From: Branchipolynoe longqiensis
Lineage: Eukaryota > Annelida > Polychaeta > Phyllodocida > Polynoidae
Direction: 5' to 3'
DNA length: 64,000 nt
Assembly: GCA_030323885.1 (NCBI GenBank)
Contig: CM059186.1
Location: forward strand, 154,971,064-155,035,063
Part shown: positions 12,803 to 20,275 of the stretch, one piece after another
How positions within the stretch are numbered: position 1 is the stretch's first letter
Layout: each line of letters opens with the position of its first letter
Notes under the pieces: model-generated
Database searches by the model: none
What the model was told of the DNA's origin: nothing
Seen by the model: the letters and a program-made list of their open reading frames with translations, nothing else
Made by a program: the position numbers and the translations under genes

Positions 12803-15058
12803 TATGTAGTATATACAGCATAGCAGGAATACGAAGATTTTAGTTGATTGGCTGCTGACAGTTTAAAAAACTTTAATGCAGTGTCAGCAGTAAAATCCAT
12901 ACTCACAGCAAAAAGCTAGCGGTATCTATTCTATCACTTGTACCAGTCTTGCTAATCACATTGATAATGATATACCCACATTTAAATTTACCTCAAATTC
13001 CGAAATGATCAGATACATGTCAAAAGAAAACTAAAATTGATATCTGGTGTATTTTTGCAGAGGTTAAATTTGTGTCAGGTGACGGCAACATCCAACTTAC
13101 AAAACATTGCTAAAATTACAGCGGGCAATGCAACCTAGTTGTTCCAGTAACTGTAAGATTTATTTGTGGTATTTGGTTGGTAAAGAAATATTGCATATTA
13201 TTCACATTAAAACAGTGTTGATGCCAGGCTATGAAATCTACACATTTTAGATAAAAAAATTGTCTAGATGTTAGTGGGCACTGGCAGCCAATTCAATCAA
13301 TCAATCAATCAATAAATGATGTTTTAATTCTTTTGTTAAAATCACACCATCACGTTTTCTGTCATTGCTTTGCCCACAGTGAGTCATTTCACCAATGTTC
13401 TCGGGTATTCGCAGTTAACCTGTGTTGCTGTGTCACCACTTGCCGGCCATTACATGGACAGGAAGCGGAAACAACTACCAAGTAGGTACTAGTTGTAGGT
13501 CTTTTCTTTTATTCAAAATTATATGAATTGAAACCATTCATGGAGATAGGAGATGAATACATCTACCAACAAGAGCACCAATTTTCTTGCTTCGGGACTT
13601 GAGCCGTTAACTATTAACTGAGAGGCTATCTCAGTGCCTTTGAATGGTACATTGTCATTCAGATTCGATTTACTCTATCTAATTATGAAACTAAATGGAA
13701 ATCTAAGTATTTCATAAATGGCTGAGGATTGGATATGGAGCCATGGTCCCTCAGGAAAGTACAATCGGTGTAATTACTTTTATTCTGGAACTACTGGGTT
13801 GCATTGAATAGATTTGGTATTACTATTAGCTACGCAATGCACATGCCAAAGAAATATGAAAGATTATCGGAGTAGGGAATATAAATTGAGGGGGAGGGTG
13901 AAATGGAAATGATTGGTTCAGAGTAAGGCTTAGGTTTAAAATGTGTTTACCATATGACTGATAAGTCTGAAATATTTGCAAGTTTTTTAGTTTTTTTTGC
14001 TACATTAGTTGTTTAAGCAGGGGAAATTTCAGTCGCAGGTGATTGGTCTTCCTCGTTCCACTGCTCCTTGCCCTATCCTAATAATGCTGAGCGCCTGGCT
14101 AGGAAGCGACAAGTATCAATTTTTAAGTCATTGGTTTGATGCGACCAGGATTCGAACCCATGACCCCACGATCTACCACATGGGAGATGGACGCTCTAAC
14201 TCATTTGGCCATCCCATCTGGTTGACGGGATGGCCAAAAGTTCATAATGATACTAAGCATTCATAAATGTACCTAGTAATTTTTGTTTGGGTGGACAAGT
14301 TTGTGTGTGTGTGTGGGGGGGGGGGGGGGGGGGGTTAGATAATTTCTTGGAATGAACGGGCTAGAGGGGTCTGGGCCTATGCCTACCAAGAAACTTTGAA
14401 AAGACAGGAGCTTTAAAATGCTATTCTCAGCCATATCAGGGAGGTTACATGCTGGGGTTTTGTATGCGTGTAGGGATGGGGGTAGGGTGCAATTAACCCC
14501 CTTGGGCCCTGACATTTGTGACTGTCATGGGGGTGATGAAAATGGGAAATACTGCGCCTAGAGCGGGACTCGAACCCACATCTCTTTGCATTCCGGGCCA
14601 GTGTGCTAACCATTACCACCTAGGCCCCTGATATCAAACACTCCCCACGCCTACCTGTCTATGTGGTTACTTGCCTGAGAGGTCAGTGCAGACCACTACA
14701 CTCGTCCCCCTGGAATTGTAAGTCTTGTAATGCTTACAATTACATACATACAGGCAATGCACTAACACATACATACACAGGGTAGGTTCAACAACCATAC
14801 AGCGCAAAGCTTGTACAGGATCCTGATCACGGCAACCAGTGTCGTGGGGGTGATGAAAATGGGAATTATTGTGCCTAGAGCGGGACTCGAACCCACATCT
14901 CTTTGCATTCGGGGGCAGTGTGCTAACCATTACACCACCTAGGCTCCCTGATATCAATACACTCCCCATGCCTACCTGTCTATGTGGTTACTTGCCTGAG
15001 AGGTCAGTGCAGACCACTACATGACTATCACTTGATCCACTGAACACGCTTTATTTAA

Positions 15059-15109
<51 letters not shown>

Positions 15110-18100
15110 TAAAAGAAAAGAAAAACCCACCAATTTAAGGTTAATAATTTTTAAAAAGCAGAAAAAAACCTTTTGTTGTTGTTGTTGTTGTTGCTTTTCA
15201 GACATTGACGATTACTGGAGCGCGGAGAACAGGGCTGAACGCACCCTGAGTATTCTGCCCTCCCTGGTGTTGACCTCCATGGCAGCCATTTTGCTCAGCA
15301 GCCTCGTTGTGATCCCGAAGGAAGCAGCTCTGTACACCTCACTGGTGGTAGTCGAGGTCTTCAGGGCTTTCCTGTACGCGACCGTCATTTCATACATTGG
15401 GATCATGTAAGGTTATTCTTTAGTCATTGTTTTGTTATAAATGTACGGTTTAGTTGGATTTTTATTTAAAACAAACAAACAACAATATATAAACACTAAA
15501 TTGGTTTGATATTTTACACCAAGAGCGCTTCCTAGATGTGGAACAGCTGTTGTTGTTGGTTGAGGGTTTTCGTTCTAGCGACATCTAAAGTCATATCAAC
15601 TTCTGACAGTGTGCACCCATGATGACTTTATAGTGCTGTTTCACTGGGAGACCAGTCCGTTTGTACTATAACCCAATTTCTCACTCAGTTATATCCATAT
15701 TGAGAAAACCACCAATATTACTACTACTTTTCTTAGTGTGAATTTCCAAATAGCTAGGTTAAACCATCAATTCATGACCCATTTCTTATTAATGGAATTG
15801 CGTCTTAATCAATAAATGATTGAAAATAACTTAGTGATGGGTCTGGATACAGCTCCAGATTAAAGTTGCATAGCCCGATGGTTTTAAGTTTTTGTCATTT
15901 TCTGAGAAAAATATATTAAGTTTATCTTTTGAATGTACCTTACTCTAGTTTGAAGTAACTTTGATTTAAAATGACTAACTTTGGAAGATATTTTTAGTGT
16001 AATCATACAAAATTAAGTTTTGCATGCTTGTCAAACCCCATAGGCTGCAGCAGTTCAGTAGTAAGAGGTTCTATTAAATTAATTTGTTCTAGTAATATGA
16101 AATCCTTAATAAGTGCACCAGTATCTAAGTTAGATGTGTAAGTTCAAATCTAGATTAGGATTTTGCATAAAAGAATCTGATGCTTTCATCGGGCTATACA
16201 ACTTTAACACCCAGAACAGACAACTAGTTAATTCTACCCCACGATTGTGAGTCAAATGTTTAATAAACCTAATTTTTGTTGTTGGTACATTAGTTGTTTA
16301 AGCAGGGGAAATTTCAGTCACAGACGACTGGTCTTCCTCATTCCACTGCTCCTTGCCCTATCCTAATAATGCCGAGTGTCTGGCTAGGAAGCGACAAGTA
16401 TCAATTTTTAAGTCATTGGTTTGACCCAACCGCGATTCGAACCCACGATCTACCAGCATGGGCGACGGATGCTCTAACTCATTCGGCCATCCTGTCTAAT
16501 TGTTGCTCAATTGGACATCTCCAGGTTCCCAAGCAGTCAGTATGGCCGGCTGTTCGGGGTGTCCTACATGTCTTCAGGGGCAGTCGTGTTGTTCCAGTAT
16601 CCACTGTTTCTCTGGGCCAGAAGTCACCAAGTCGGGTTCTACCAGGTAAAGGCGGATATTAAATAAATGTAGCTAACATGAGTGCCATTATTTGGAATAA
16701 ACTGCCAGCTGCAACACGAAATGCAGAAAATGCAGAACATGCAGAACATACAGAAAATGCAGCAGTGTTTAAGAAACCATTAAAAAAAAATGTAACCTAG
16801 AAAAACACATGATGTTTAAATGAACTAACACAAAGTATAGTAAAAGCTGGACTTTGGACTGTTTGCAATCTACAAACAGTTACAAGCCATAAACTAAAAG
16901 CAAGAAAACCACAATTATTACTAAGACAAAATTCCAAAGATTTAAATAAAATTGGATTAGTGGTGAAAACAAGTGTTAACCGTTATGAGCAGGCTAAATA
17001 AATGCGTTAAAAAACCGACATGTTCACCCCTACCCAAATAGGGATGAATGACAACCTGGCTTAAAGTTGCATAGTCCGATGATTTTGAGTTCCTGCATTT
17101 TTTTCGGAGATAAGTAAACTCATTTGATTGTTATAATCTACCTCATTTTAGTTCAAGTAACTTTTATTTTAAAGGGCTAACTTTTGAGATATTTTAATTA
17201 GTTTTGGCAAGCATGCCAAGATGAGGATAAAGGATTCACCCGGTACTCGCAGTACATGGGTGAAGACCAGCCTTATATAAAAACGGTAGAAAAATCGGGC
17301 TTATGAAATGAGTCTTTATGAGAGCCTAATTTCACAATCTAAGAAGCAACATTTATTCTTTGTATATGACTTCATATTTCCCCGCTACCTTTGAGTTGAA
17401 AAATATAATAAAACATCTGGTTTAATAAGATTTAAAAGTGAAATCAATGGTGTTCTATGCCTGCCATCTTGTCTTTTTGCATTCTCTCCCATTTCACCAA
17501 CTCTGTGCCAATATAAGTAACCATTTGACACTGGAGCCGGGCATTGTAATTCATGTTCCATACTAAAGCTATTTTCGCCCGTATTTACACTACGTTGTCA
17601 TTCACCCGTGTACTGCGAGTACCGGGTGAATCTTTTATCTAGCCAAGATGCTGACACCCATAGGCTTCTACAGTAACAGGTTCTATTAAATTGACTCAAT
17701 ACTCCCTTCCATGTGGCAATAAATGTGGAATAAGCGCAGCAGCATCTAACTTAGAGATGTAGAATCAAATCTAGATAATTATTTTCGGTTTTTACAATTT
17801 CATACTTTATCGGACAATGCATGTTATGGGTACTTTATTTATAAAGCCTAGATATAAAATCTTTAGGGAGAGTGACACAATAAAAATAAAAATCGGATAA
17901 AGTGAGCCCATGTATGTGGTACCCGGTCTCTGTCGGAACAAAAGAAGAAGAGGGAGCCGACACTGTTGTACCAGCACTAGTGGCGCCCCCTTGTTGATAT
18001 TGGACGTACCATCGCTGAGCAGAGATATCAGTGGCGCCTCCTACCCAGTACTACTGCTCTACCTATAAGCCTCACAGTACTATAACTATCAACTCTCTCA

Positions 18101-19884
18101 GTTACCGGTTAATCGTTACCATAGAAACCCCAAGGAAATTAGGTTTGCTTTCTTACGTTTCATTTCCTAGCAACATCTAAGGTAATATCAGAATGGGCAC
18201 CGACTTGTGATAGTGCAAACTTAATGACAGCTTTACAGATATCGTGCTGTCGGTGTCAGAGTTTCATTTCAGTTGAAATTCCCAAATATCGCTTCTGCGC
18301 ATGCGTCAGAATCCAACAGCGTCGTCTGCGCATGCATAAAAAATGAACCAGTTTCAAATCCCAACCCAAGCTATAAGCGAGTTCAGCATCTCGGGCGCGC
18401 GGTGGTTGATGGGAAGTCATCGGGATAAACAAACAACTACTCGTGTAGTGCAAAATGTTAGTTTTATTAAAAATTTATAAAAATCCAGAACCCTAATCTT
18501 ATCAATTTAATATAATCTTTTTGGTAAACATGTTTTCTATATGTGTACCAAGCGATGTGTTTCTAGGTGGTGTGGTTTTAGAGATATTTCACTTTTTCTG
18601 TAAGAAGATTGCTCACGGCCATTGAGTTTGCTGGAATGCGCAGTGCGAAACATTAGTTTTATTCAAAATTAATAGAAATCCAGAACCCTAACCTTACCAA
18701 TTTAATATAATATTCTTGGTAAACATGTTTTCTATATGGGTACCAATCGATTTGTTTCTAGGTGGTATGGTCTTAGAGATATTTCACTTTTTCTGTAAGA
18801 AGATTGCTCACTGCCATTGAGTTTGCTGGTACGCGCAGTGTGAAACTTTTGTTTTATTCAAAATTAATAGAAATCCAGAACCCTAACCTTATCAATTTAA
18901 TATAATCTTCTTGGTAAACATGTAAACATTTGGGAACTTCAACTGGTGGGAAATGAAACTCTGACACTCTGCAGTTTGCATTCGTCACTCGAATCCATGC
19001 ATGCGCAGAAGTGACATTTGGGAATTTCAACTGGTGGGAAATGAAACTCTGACACCAGCACCATGTATGACCCGATATCCCACTCGGTCATATTATTCTG
19101 ACACTGAGCCCTAACCGGAACCAGTCGACATCCAAAGCGACTTTTAAGCAATAACAACTTAGCCATATGCGTAACCGGTATTGGTGAATTGTTCACCCTT
19201 CTCGCTTTGGTATTTTGTTAAAGCTACATGGTCTGATGGTTTTGAGTTTCTGTCATTTTTTTCTGAGCTAAGTATATTAATATGATTGTTATAATCTACC
19301 TCACTTTAGTTTGAAGTAACTTATATTTTAAATGGCTAACATTTGAGATATTTGAAATACAAACACATAAAATTAGTTTTCGCAAGCACCCCAACACTCT
19401 GACACCATAGGCTTCTTCAGTAACAAGTTCTATTAAATTGACTCAATATTCCCTTCTGTGTGGCAACAAACATATAATAAGTGCAGAGCACTATCTAACT
19501 TAGATATGTAGAATCAGATCTAGATAATTGTTTTGGTTTTAATTTGTTAAAATTTGATGCTTCATCAGACTATGCAGCTTTTATGTTAATACAGATGAAA
19601 TTATGCGTATAATCTTAACATTTAACGAACAGATCCTTATGGATAAGCCAATCACAGTGTTCATTTCTCTGAATAAAGCACTAATAAATAAGCCCCTCCC
19701 TACTGCTTACCAGCGCATACACTTATTCCTGAATGTTGCTTTGCTGCAGGTAAACATGGTGCTGCTGGTGGCGGTGTCACTGACACTGGTCCTTCCGCTG
19801 TACCTCCTGGGCTGCTGGCTTCGGCATCACCAAAAGAAAACATACAGAGTGGCTTTCGCCCATAAGTTAGCTACCTCATCTTAA
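1410..19884 (+). CDS. SLC43-family solute carrier, C-terminal half (6 exons)
   Basis: Spliced exons are 1410-1502, 3300-3729, 13380-13481, 15202-15406, 16525-16645 and 19750-19884. Every junction has GT/AG signals and the phases agree, giving 361 codons and a TAA stop. The product is the C-terminal half of a 12-TM major-facilitator protein. It resembles the SLC43 family (L-type amino-acid transporters LAT3/LAT4 and the nucleobase transporter ENBT1), shown by the LYNGAFDSS-like block, the ITDFTGGD segment, PSLVLTS, the RAFLYATVISYIGIMF helix, FPSSQYGRLFG and the VNMVLL last helix. Substrate cannot be inferred. The protein would sit in the plasma membrane. The 5' half lies outside the window. 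Introns are swollen by repeats; the second is 9.65 kb. Family assignment rests on motif recall, not on a search. Confidence 0.78.
1540..1893 (+). mobile_element. MITE family A, full-length copy
   Basis: Begins TTAAAGTTGCATAGTCTGAT and ends with CATCGGACTATGCAGCTTT, so both terminal inverted repeats are present. It lies 37 bp downstream of SLC43 exon a and directly abuts the right arm of the inverted element pair. Confidence 0.8.
1911..2357 (-). mobile_element. Short-TIR element, right arm of the inverted pair
   Basis: Inverted relative to 835-1306. It shares the block around GAGGAGCCCTCCACCCTAGG (reverse strand), GTGGGTGGAGAAAAA and the repeated CAGGATAAT motif. Ends match as an inverted repeat (TTGATGCGAGGCAGGGAAGG versus TTGATGCGCGACAAGGAAGG). 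An AATAAA lies near 2300. Confidence 0.55.
2457..2795. repeat. Degenerate GACTGACTCACT minisatellite
   Basis: About 340 bp of imperfect 4- to 8-bp units built from CTGACTCA, GACTGACT and TCACTAAC. It ends in perfect (GACT)n at about 2760-2785. Simple-sequence expansion inside the first visible intron of the SLC43-like gene. Confidence 0.85.
2803..3110 (-). mobile_element. MITE family A, decayed inverted copy with duplicated end
   Basis: Inverted, diverged copy. Its terminal TTAAAGTTGTGTTGTCCGA unit occurs twice in tandem (about 2818 and 2850), each preceded by TTCTACGTATTA. This indicates a small local duplication of the element end. Confidence 0.65.
3300..3729 (+). CDS. SLC43-like transporter, exon b
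   Basis: 430-nt exon after CCTCGATAG, ending before GTAGGT, phase 0 to phase 1. It encodes VLHELGFSYWYFLLCLCL (a membrane helix), a hydrophilic loop with a Lys-rich stretch (LERKAKEKTLKQN), then a second helix (LLSFAFLMYLFWYTLLYV) and the FVVSFNAWITDFTGGDVEA segment. This layout matches the central cytosolic loop and following helix of SLC43 proteins. ATG-initiated readings in other frames here are shadows. Confidence 0.78.
3745..3865 (+). repeat. Left arm of inverted repeat bounding an ~8.9-kb block
   Basis: The 32-bp segment 3794-3825 (core CATTTCTTGTTTTATTCAGT) matches 12593-12624 in reverse complement with about two differences. The flanking TATATAGT repeats outside and TCTAAATCGA/ATTTAATGATAT motifs inside also match. 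It starts 16 bp after the SLC43 exon b donor. Confidence 0.7.
4340..4565. repeat. Palindrome-rich AT cluster (ATTTAATGATATCATTAAAT-like)
   Basis: Repeated short self-complementary words (ATTTGATCAT, ATTTAATGATAT, AAATCGATTTAAT) spaced by 10-30 bp. The same word set recurs at 12250-12560 just inside the right inverted arm, so the two clusters look like subterminal regions of one large structure. Confidence 0.6.
4565..5005. repeat. Polypurine (GGGAGA/GAGGGG) tract
   Basis: About 440 bp of almost pure purine on the + strand. Apparent Arg/Gly/Glu-rich and Pro/Ser-rich ORFs on the two strands are by-products of the composition. Such tracts can adopt triplex (H-DNA) structure (established knowledge); there is no evidence that it does here. 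Confidence 0.85.
5075..7350 (+). pseudogene. CR1-like non-LTR retrotransposon, 5'-truncated, dead
   Basis: Reverse transcriptase and C-terminal domain of a CR1/Jockey-clade LINE, broken over three reading frames (about 5250-5889, 5861-6469, 6638-7267). Visible motifs are LKPTKAAGPD, KKGNKTSAGNYRPISLT, QHGFVPGRSC, YLDFKKAF, GIPQGSILGPILF and the C-terminal LYTAMVRPHLEYGNVIW. Two catalytic positions have drifted: the Asp after KKAF is Gly, and the FADD box reads FTDD. The endonuclease domain is missing. The 3' end shows short tandem TATCAAGG units near 7340, as CR1-like 3' termini do. It lies within the SLC43 intron, between the AT cluster and the DIRS element. Confidence 0.85.
7623..8623 (-). 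CDS. DIRS-like tyrosine recombinase (one frame break)
   Basis: Minus-strand recombinase read in two frames, 8623-8348 (N-terminal core-binding part) and 8351-7623 (catalytic part), breaking near 8348. The catalytic part shows LIRQSNLL (first Arg), HSLRRGAAQ (H-x-x-R box) and GTWKGRAVRSYL, with Trp and the candidate nucleophile Tyr. These are the R...HxxR...W...Y signature of phage-integrase-like YRs, used by DIRS elements to insert a circular cDNA. Its start overlaps the end of the RNase H frame (GTGA overlap at 8620-8623). Except for the frame break it looks recently active. Confidence 0.8.
8620..9059 (-). CDS. DIRS-like RNase H, frame-shifted continuation of pol
   Basis: C-terminal part of the RNase H. 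The upstream frame reaches IECDATLTGG and then, at a run of seven G (C7 at 9053-9059 on +), the homologous sequence continues in another frame as AFSSVAFFSAKFTVKV and LELGLSITQLEALNLVHAV. TDNLASQQVLSS and HKLGKELVLADALSR supply the later acidic and His positions. A single-base homopolymer indel explains the split; mutation, sequencing error and programmed slippage cannot be separated here. Confidence 0.75.
9020..12091 (-). CDS. DIRS-like gag-RT-RNaseH polyprotein
   Basis: Uninterrupted 1023-codon frame, the longest in the window. The N-terminus is basic and Arg/Ser-rich (KKRRGRPP, an AT-hook-like start). A conserved gag block follows (ITRGDSFRQISSGEATWAEY, RRWSERVFQLAENGRF), then a Cys/His motif (CWKWNWGKDCGF...CAWC...HKEQDC) near residues 345-390. 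The reverse transcriptase lies around residues 690-950, with PRKKDSNTRRVIMDLS, SADLARAHRQL, PPFGCRTSA and the catalytic YLDDF. The start of RNase H (VIECDATLTGG) ends the frame. Codon integrity over 3 kb suggests a young insertion compared with the CR1-like LINE next to it. The same gag block recurs, diverged, at 58.4-58.7 kb. Confidence 0.88.
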   Translation of the reverse strand: MPPVKKRRGRPPLSQLSRSGRGGRSLSSRSTVVVAHAMSSSSQLSDSDSVSQVVRESEKEELLRLRNVVKDKDTDFAARLEALESRSPARSGSLGRQALPRLISPLHDTVRRRAVSVTPRRAVRRVSESSLSPEIFPREVRGRRSRSRHRRETPPAVDRSPAPPPRPRRLAEPRLEELVHATPALRKAKGTKLLPHLFITRGDSFRQISSGEATWAEYFLALRQLAMEPSFPDEWWPPLLRHEEELARMAVIWEWPTCRRWSERVFQLAENGRFRRGLLDEDKIKDLQRDMCSDAMKLAQQKAVYVQAPARQQSQVSATVSVPPVQLAQAPINSREEYSKERDGKACWKWNWGKDCGFEQSHGVHPARLQHICAWCAYQFKRVLVHKEQDCLKKRGFLDRKPVSEEVKTVSAVKTDGVPATSKHTDVRVNNLHVVLPVFDVDRVTALANANKVTIPLLSQPLSLPINSDTNREANAPSEHRALCSIHVDVDNNTTVACNHGAASKPVEAICVPECEVLPISALSSVGHSKHDLLPCEGDSAVHYAQSMSLDIPLPEVMFDWFDSDCWLISNDDVFVPPPSPVMFRIALDKFWPFISNTSETESSSYCKIYAAVRDTALPNYLQARIPIQSGLNITAWKNLLVDYPDTLLIDHLEFGWPLDYTSVAIPVPTLINHTRLASSDPHICAYMSKEREMGALLGPFQNVPFHPWFQISPLMTRPKKDSNTRRVIMDLSFPLGESVNAGIVKGFYQGRQFNFSLPSIATLTDRLTTLGSSSWLWSADLARAHRQLCICPLSAPLLGLSLNSEFFVDIAPPFGCRTSALACARTTRAIVWLLRKEGYFVLCYLDDFVGLESSQEKASEAYARFLELTKLLGLELALNKCSPPVTSLIWLGFLVDVLEMSVSIPKEKLEAVVDECVAWKRKKLASRKQFQSIVGKLQHISKCVKPAARFTNRILAALRLCPFIGVHEFDSDVLLDLDWFEKFASTFNSKLLLPSAPRVPWVIECDATLTGGSFLLGSILLG
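12240..12592. repeat. Palindrome-rich AT cluster, right subterminal region
   Basis: Dense copies of ATTTAATGATATCATTAAAT-type palindromes and CGAATTAATGAT words. It matches in character the clusters at 3840-3875 and 4340-4565 and immediately precedes the right inverted arm. Confidence 0.65.
12541..12665 (-). repeat. Right arm of the inverted repeat bounding the ~8.9-kb block
   Basis: The reverse complement of 12593-12624 matches 3794-3825, followed outward by TATATAGTA repeats as on the left. With the left arm it encloses the CR1-like LINE fragment, the polypurine tract and the DIRS element. Confidence 0.7.
12640..12815. repeat. TATAGTA/(TA)n microsatellite
   Basis: Irregular TATAGTACATA units running into a pure (AT) stretch at about 12768-12799. 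Confidence 0.85.
12830..13379. other. Intron sequence upstream of SLC43 exon c
   Basis: No repeat or ORF recognised apart from a short (AATC)n run at about 13294-13312. The sequence ends in the pyrimidine-rich acceptor TTTGCCCACAG of exon c. Confidence 0.5.
13380..13481 (+). CDS. SLC43-like transporter, exon c
   Basis: 102-nt exon between CCCACAG and GTAGGT, phase 1 at both ends. It supplies the segment SHFTNVLGYSQLTCVAVSPL followed by AGHYMDRKRKQLP, corresponding to the SLC43 helix with the DR(K/x)KQ loop after it (GLLMDRLKQK-like). It closes an otherwise missing stretch of about 34 residues between exons b and d, which supports the whole gene model. Confidence 0.78.
13990..14228 (-). mobile_element. 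tRNA-headed SINE (family S1), inverted partial copy
   Basis: Read on the minus strand it starts with a tRNA-like head (GGCCAAATGAGTTAGAGCGT as box A, then GGGTTCGAATCC as box B region). A body follows with CAATGACTTAAAAATTGATACTTGTCGCTTCCTAGCCAGGCGCTC in decayed form. The tail ends at the TTGTTTAAGCAGGGGAAATT junction also seen at 16.3 and 23.2 kb. Confidence 0.75.
14519..15022 (-). mobile_element. Two tandem copies of a second tRNA-headed SINE (family S2)
   Basis: Minus-strand copies at about 14519-14704 and 14838-15022. Each has a head GCCTAGGTGGTAATGGTTAG with box A, GGGTTCGAGTCCCGCTCTAGG as box B, and then a GATGAAAATGGGAA body. Spacing between the two heads is about 320 bp. They share flanking text (CTACCTGTCTATGTGGTTAC, GAGAGGTCAGTGCAGACCAC), so a tandem duplication is likely. 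Confidence 0.7.
15060..15106. repeat. (AT)n microsatellite
   Basis: Pure AT dinucleotide run, about 23 units, 95 bp upstream of SLC43 exon d. Confidence 0.95.
15202..15406 (+). CDS. SLC43-like transporter, exon d
   Basis: 205-nt exon between TTGCTTTTCAG and GTAAGG, phase 1 to phase 2. It encodes IDDYWSAENRAERTLSILPS, a helix beginning LVLTSMAAILLSSLVVI, and a second helix (TSLVVVEVFRAFLYATVISY). PSLVLTS and the R-AFLY pair agree with SLC43 proteins (PSLALTS, RSFLYG). Confidence 0.82.
15548..15705 (-). mobile_element. SINE S1 tail fragment, inverted
   Basis: Contains the inverted tail motif (GTTTT..GTTCTAGCGACATCTAAAGTCATATCA) and the CACTGGGAGACCAG block shared by all S1 copies. The tRNA head is absent. 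Confidence 0.65.
15860..16206 (+). mobile_element. MITE family A, full-length copy
   Basis: Begins TTAAAGTTGCATAGCCCGAT and ends CATCGGGCTATACAACTTTAA. The two compensating changes kept the terminal inverted repeat matched, so this copy probably belongs to a subfamily. Confidence 0.82.
16278..16498 (-). mobile_element. SINE S1, inverted copy
   Basis: Same structure as 13990-14228: tail junction TTAAGCAGGGGAAATTTCAG, body, and inverted head ending GGCCATCCTGTCT. It ends 26 bp before the acceptor of SLC43 exon e. Confidence 0.75.
16525..16645 (+). CDS. SLC43-like transporter, exon e
   Basis: 121-nt exon between CATCTCCAG and GTAAAG, phase 2 to phase 0. It encodes FPSSQYGRLFGVSYMSSGAV followed by VLFQYPLFLWARSHQVGFYQ. 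It matches the strongly conserved FPxEHFGKLFG...LLQ(F/Y)P segment of SLC43 transporters and is the most diagnostic exon of the gene. Confidence 0.85.
17061..17822 (+). mobile_element. MITE family A interrupted by a second MITE
   Basis: The left half (17061-17223) and right half (17642-17822) are family A sequence. The middle is a different TIR element flanked by GCCAAGATG on both sides. The right TIR of the host copy is decayed (TATCGGACAATGCATG). Confidence 0.8.
17224..17641. mobile_element. MITE family B nested in family A, with 9-bp TSD
   Basis: 418-bp element with terminal inverted repeats AGATAAAAGATTCACCCGGT...GTACTCGCAGTACA (left end reads AGGATAAAGGATTCACCCGG). It is flanked by direct repeats GCCAAGATG at 17215-17223 and 17642-17650. 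A 9-bp TSD points to a Mutator-like, or less likely an 8-bp hAT-like, transposase (inference). No coding capacity. A second, truncated copy lies at 20023. Confidence 0.8.
17824..18135. other. Intron sequence, nothing recognised
   Basis: About 310 bp without a clear repeat or ORF. It includes GTGGTACCCGGTCTCTGTCG and a TGGCGCCCCC block that reappears loosely near 55.6 and 56.2 kb. Confidence 0.35.
18140..19140 (-). mobile_element. SINE S1 copy split by a TIR element
   Basis: The tail part (18150-18251: GCAACATCTAAGGTAATATCAG, TGACAGC..TATAGTGCTG-like) and the body part (19057-19140: AGCACCATG..ACCCGATATC, CCACTCGGTCATATTATTCT) are halves of one inverted S1 SINE. Confidence 0.65.
18252..19056. 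mobile_element. ~805-bp TIR element with internal tandem repeats
   Basis: The ends GGTGTCAGAGTTTCATTTC and GAAATGAAACTCTGACACC are inverted repeats. Similarity extends over about 50 bp (TTGAAATTCCCAAAT, GCGCAGAAGTGACAT). Inside are 2.5 tandem copies of an approximately 190-bp unit (TTTTATTCAAAATTAATAGA ... CACTTTTTCTGTAAGAAGAT) starting near 18455, 18655 and 18847. It interrupts a SINE. Non-coding, probably non-autonomous. Confidence 0.75.
19219..19583 (+). mobile_element. MITE family A copy
   Basis: Both TIRs are present in diverged form (AAAGCTACATGGTCTGATGG ... TTCATCAGACTATGCAGCTTT). It lies in the last SLC43 intron. Confidence 0.78.
19750..19884 (+). CDS. SLC43-like transporter, terminal exon f
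   Basis: Begins after TTGCTGCAG in phase 0: VNMVLLVAVSLTLVLPLYLL (last helix), then a short basic cytoplasmic tail (LRHHQKKTYRVAFAHKLATSS) and TAA. The preceding FYQ plus VN matches the FYVN of SLC43 proteins. The stop TAA is bases 2-4 of TTAAAGTTG, the end of a family A MITE fragment. Confidence 0.8.
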   Translation, partial: VNMVLLVAVSLTLVLPLYLLGCWLRHHQKKTYRVAFAHKLATSS

Positions 19885-19935
19885 AGTTGTTGTAGTCCGA
19901 TGGTTTTGAATAATTGCACAACATAATGGGTCTGG
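19881..19935 (+). mobile_element. MITE family A left-end fragment at the SLC43 stop
   Basis: TTAAAGTTGTTGTAGTCCGA followed by TGGTTTTGA is the left terminus of family A. Only about 50 bp remain. The TTAA overlaps the SLC43 stop codon. Confidence 0.65.
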
Positions 19936-20022
19936 CAGAAATTTGATTAGATTTAAAAAAAAAATTGTTGTAAGGTTTGACATTTTTAGTAGGGAAGAAC
20001 TCAATTTTAGCTATTGATGTGC

Positions 20023-20275
20023 TAGATAAAAGATTCACCCGTACTTGTAGTATGGGTGAATGCCAACATCGTCTACATACGGGAGAAAATAGCTTTAGTA
20101 TGGAATACGAAATAGAATCCTTGGTTCCAGTATCAAATGGCTACTTATATCGGAACAGAATTGGTGAAATGGGAGAGAATGCAAAAAGACAAGATGGCGA
20201 CTACAGAATCCTGTCAATTTCACTTTTAAAGTTCATTAAACTACAACTTTTATTATATTTTTTAAATCAAACATA
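20023..20275 (-). mobile_element. MITE family B, second copy (partial, inverted)
   Basis: Starts TAGATAAAAGATTCACCCG and contains, in the opposite orientation to 17224-17641, GGGAGAAAATAGCTTTAGTA, TGGCTACTTATAT and AAGACAAGATGGCGAC. The far TIR is missing. Confidence 0.65.
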
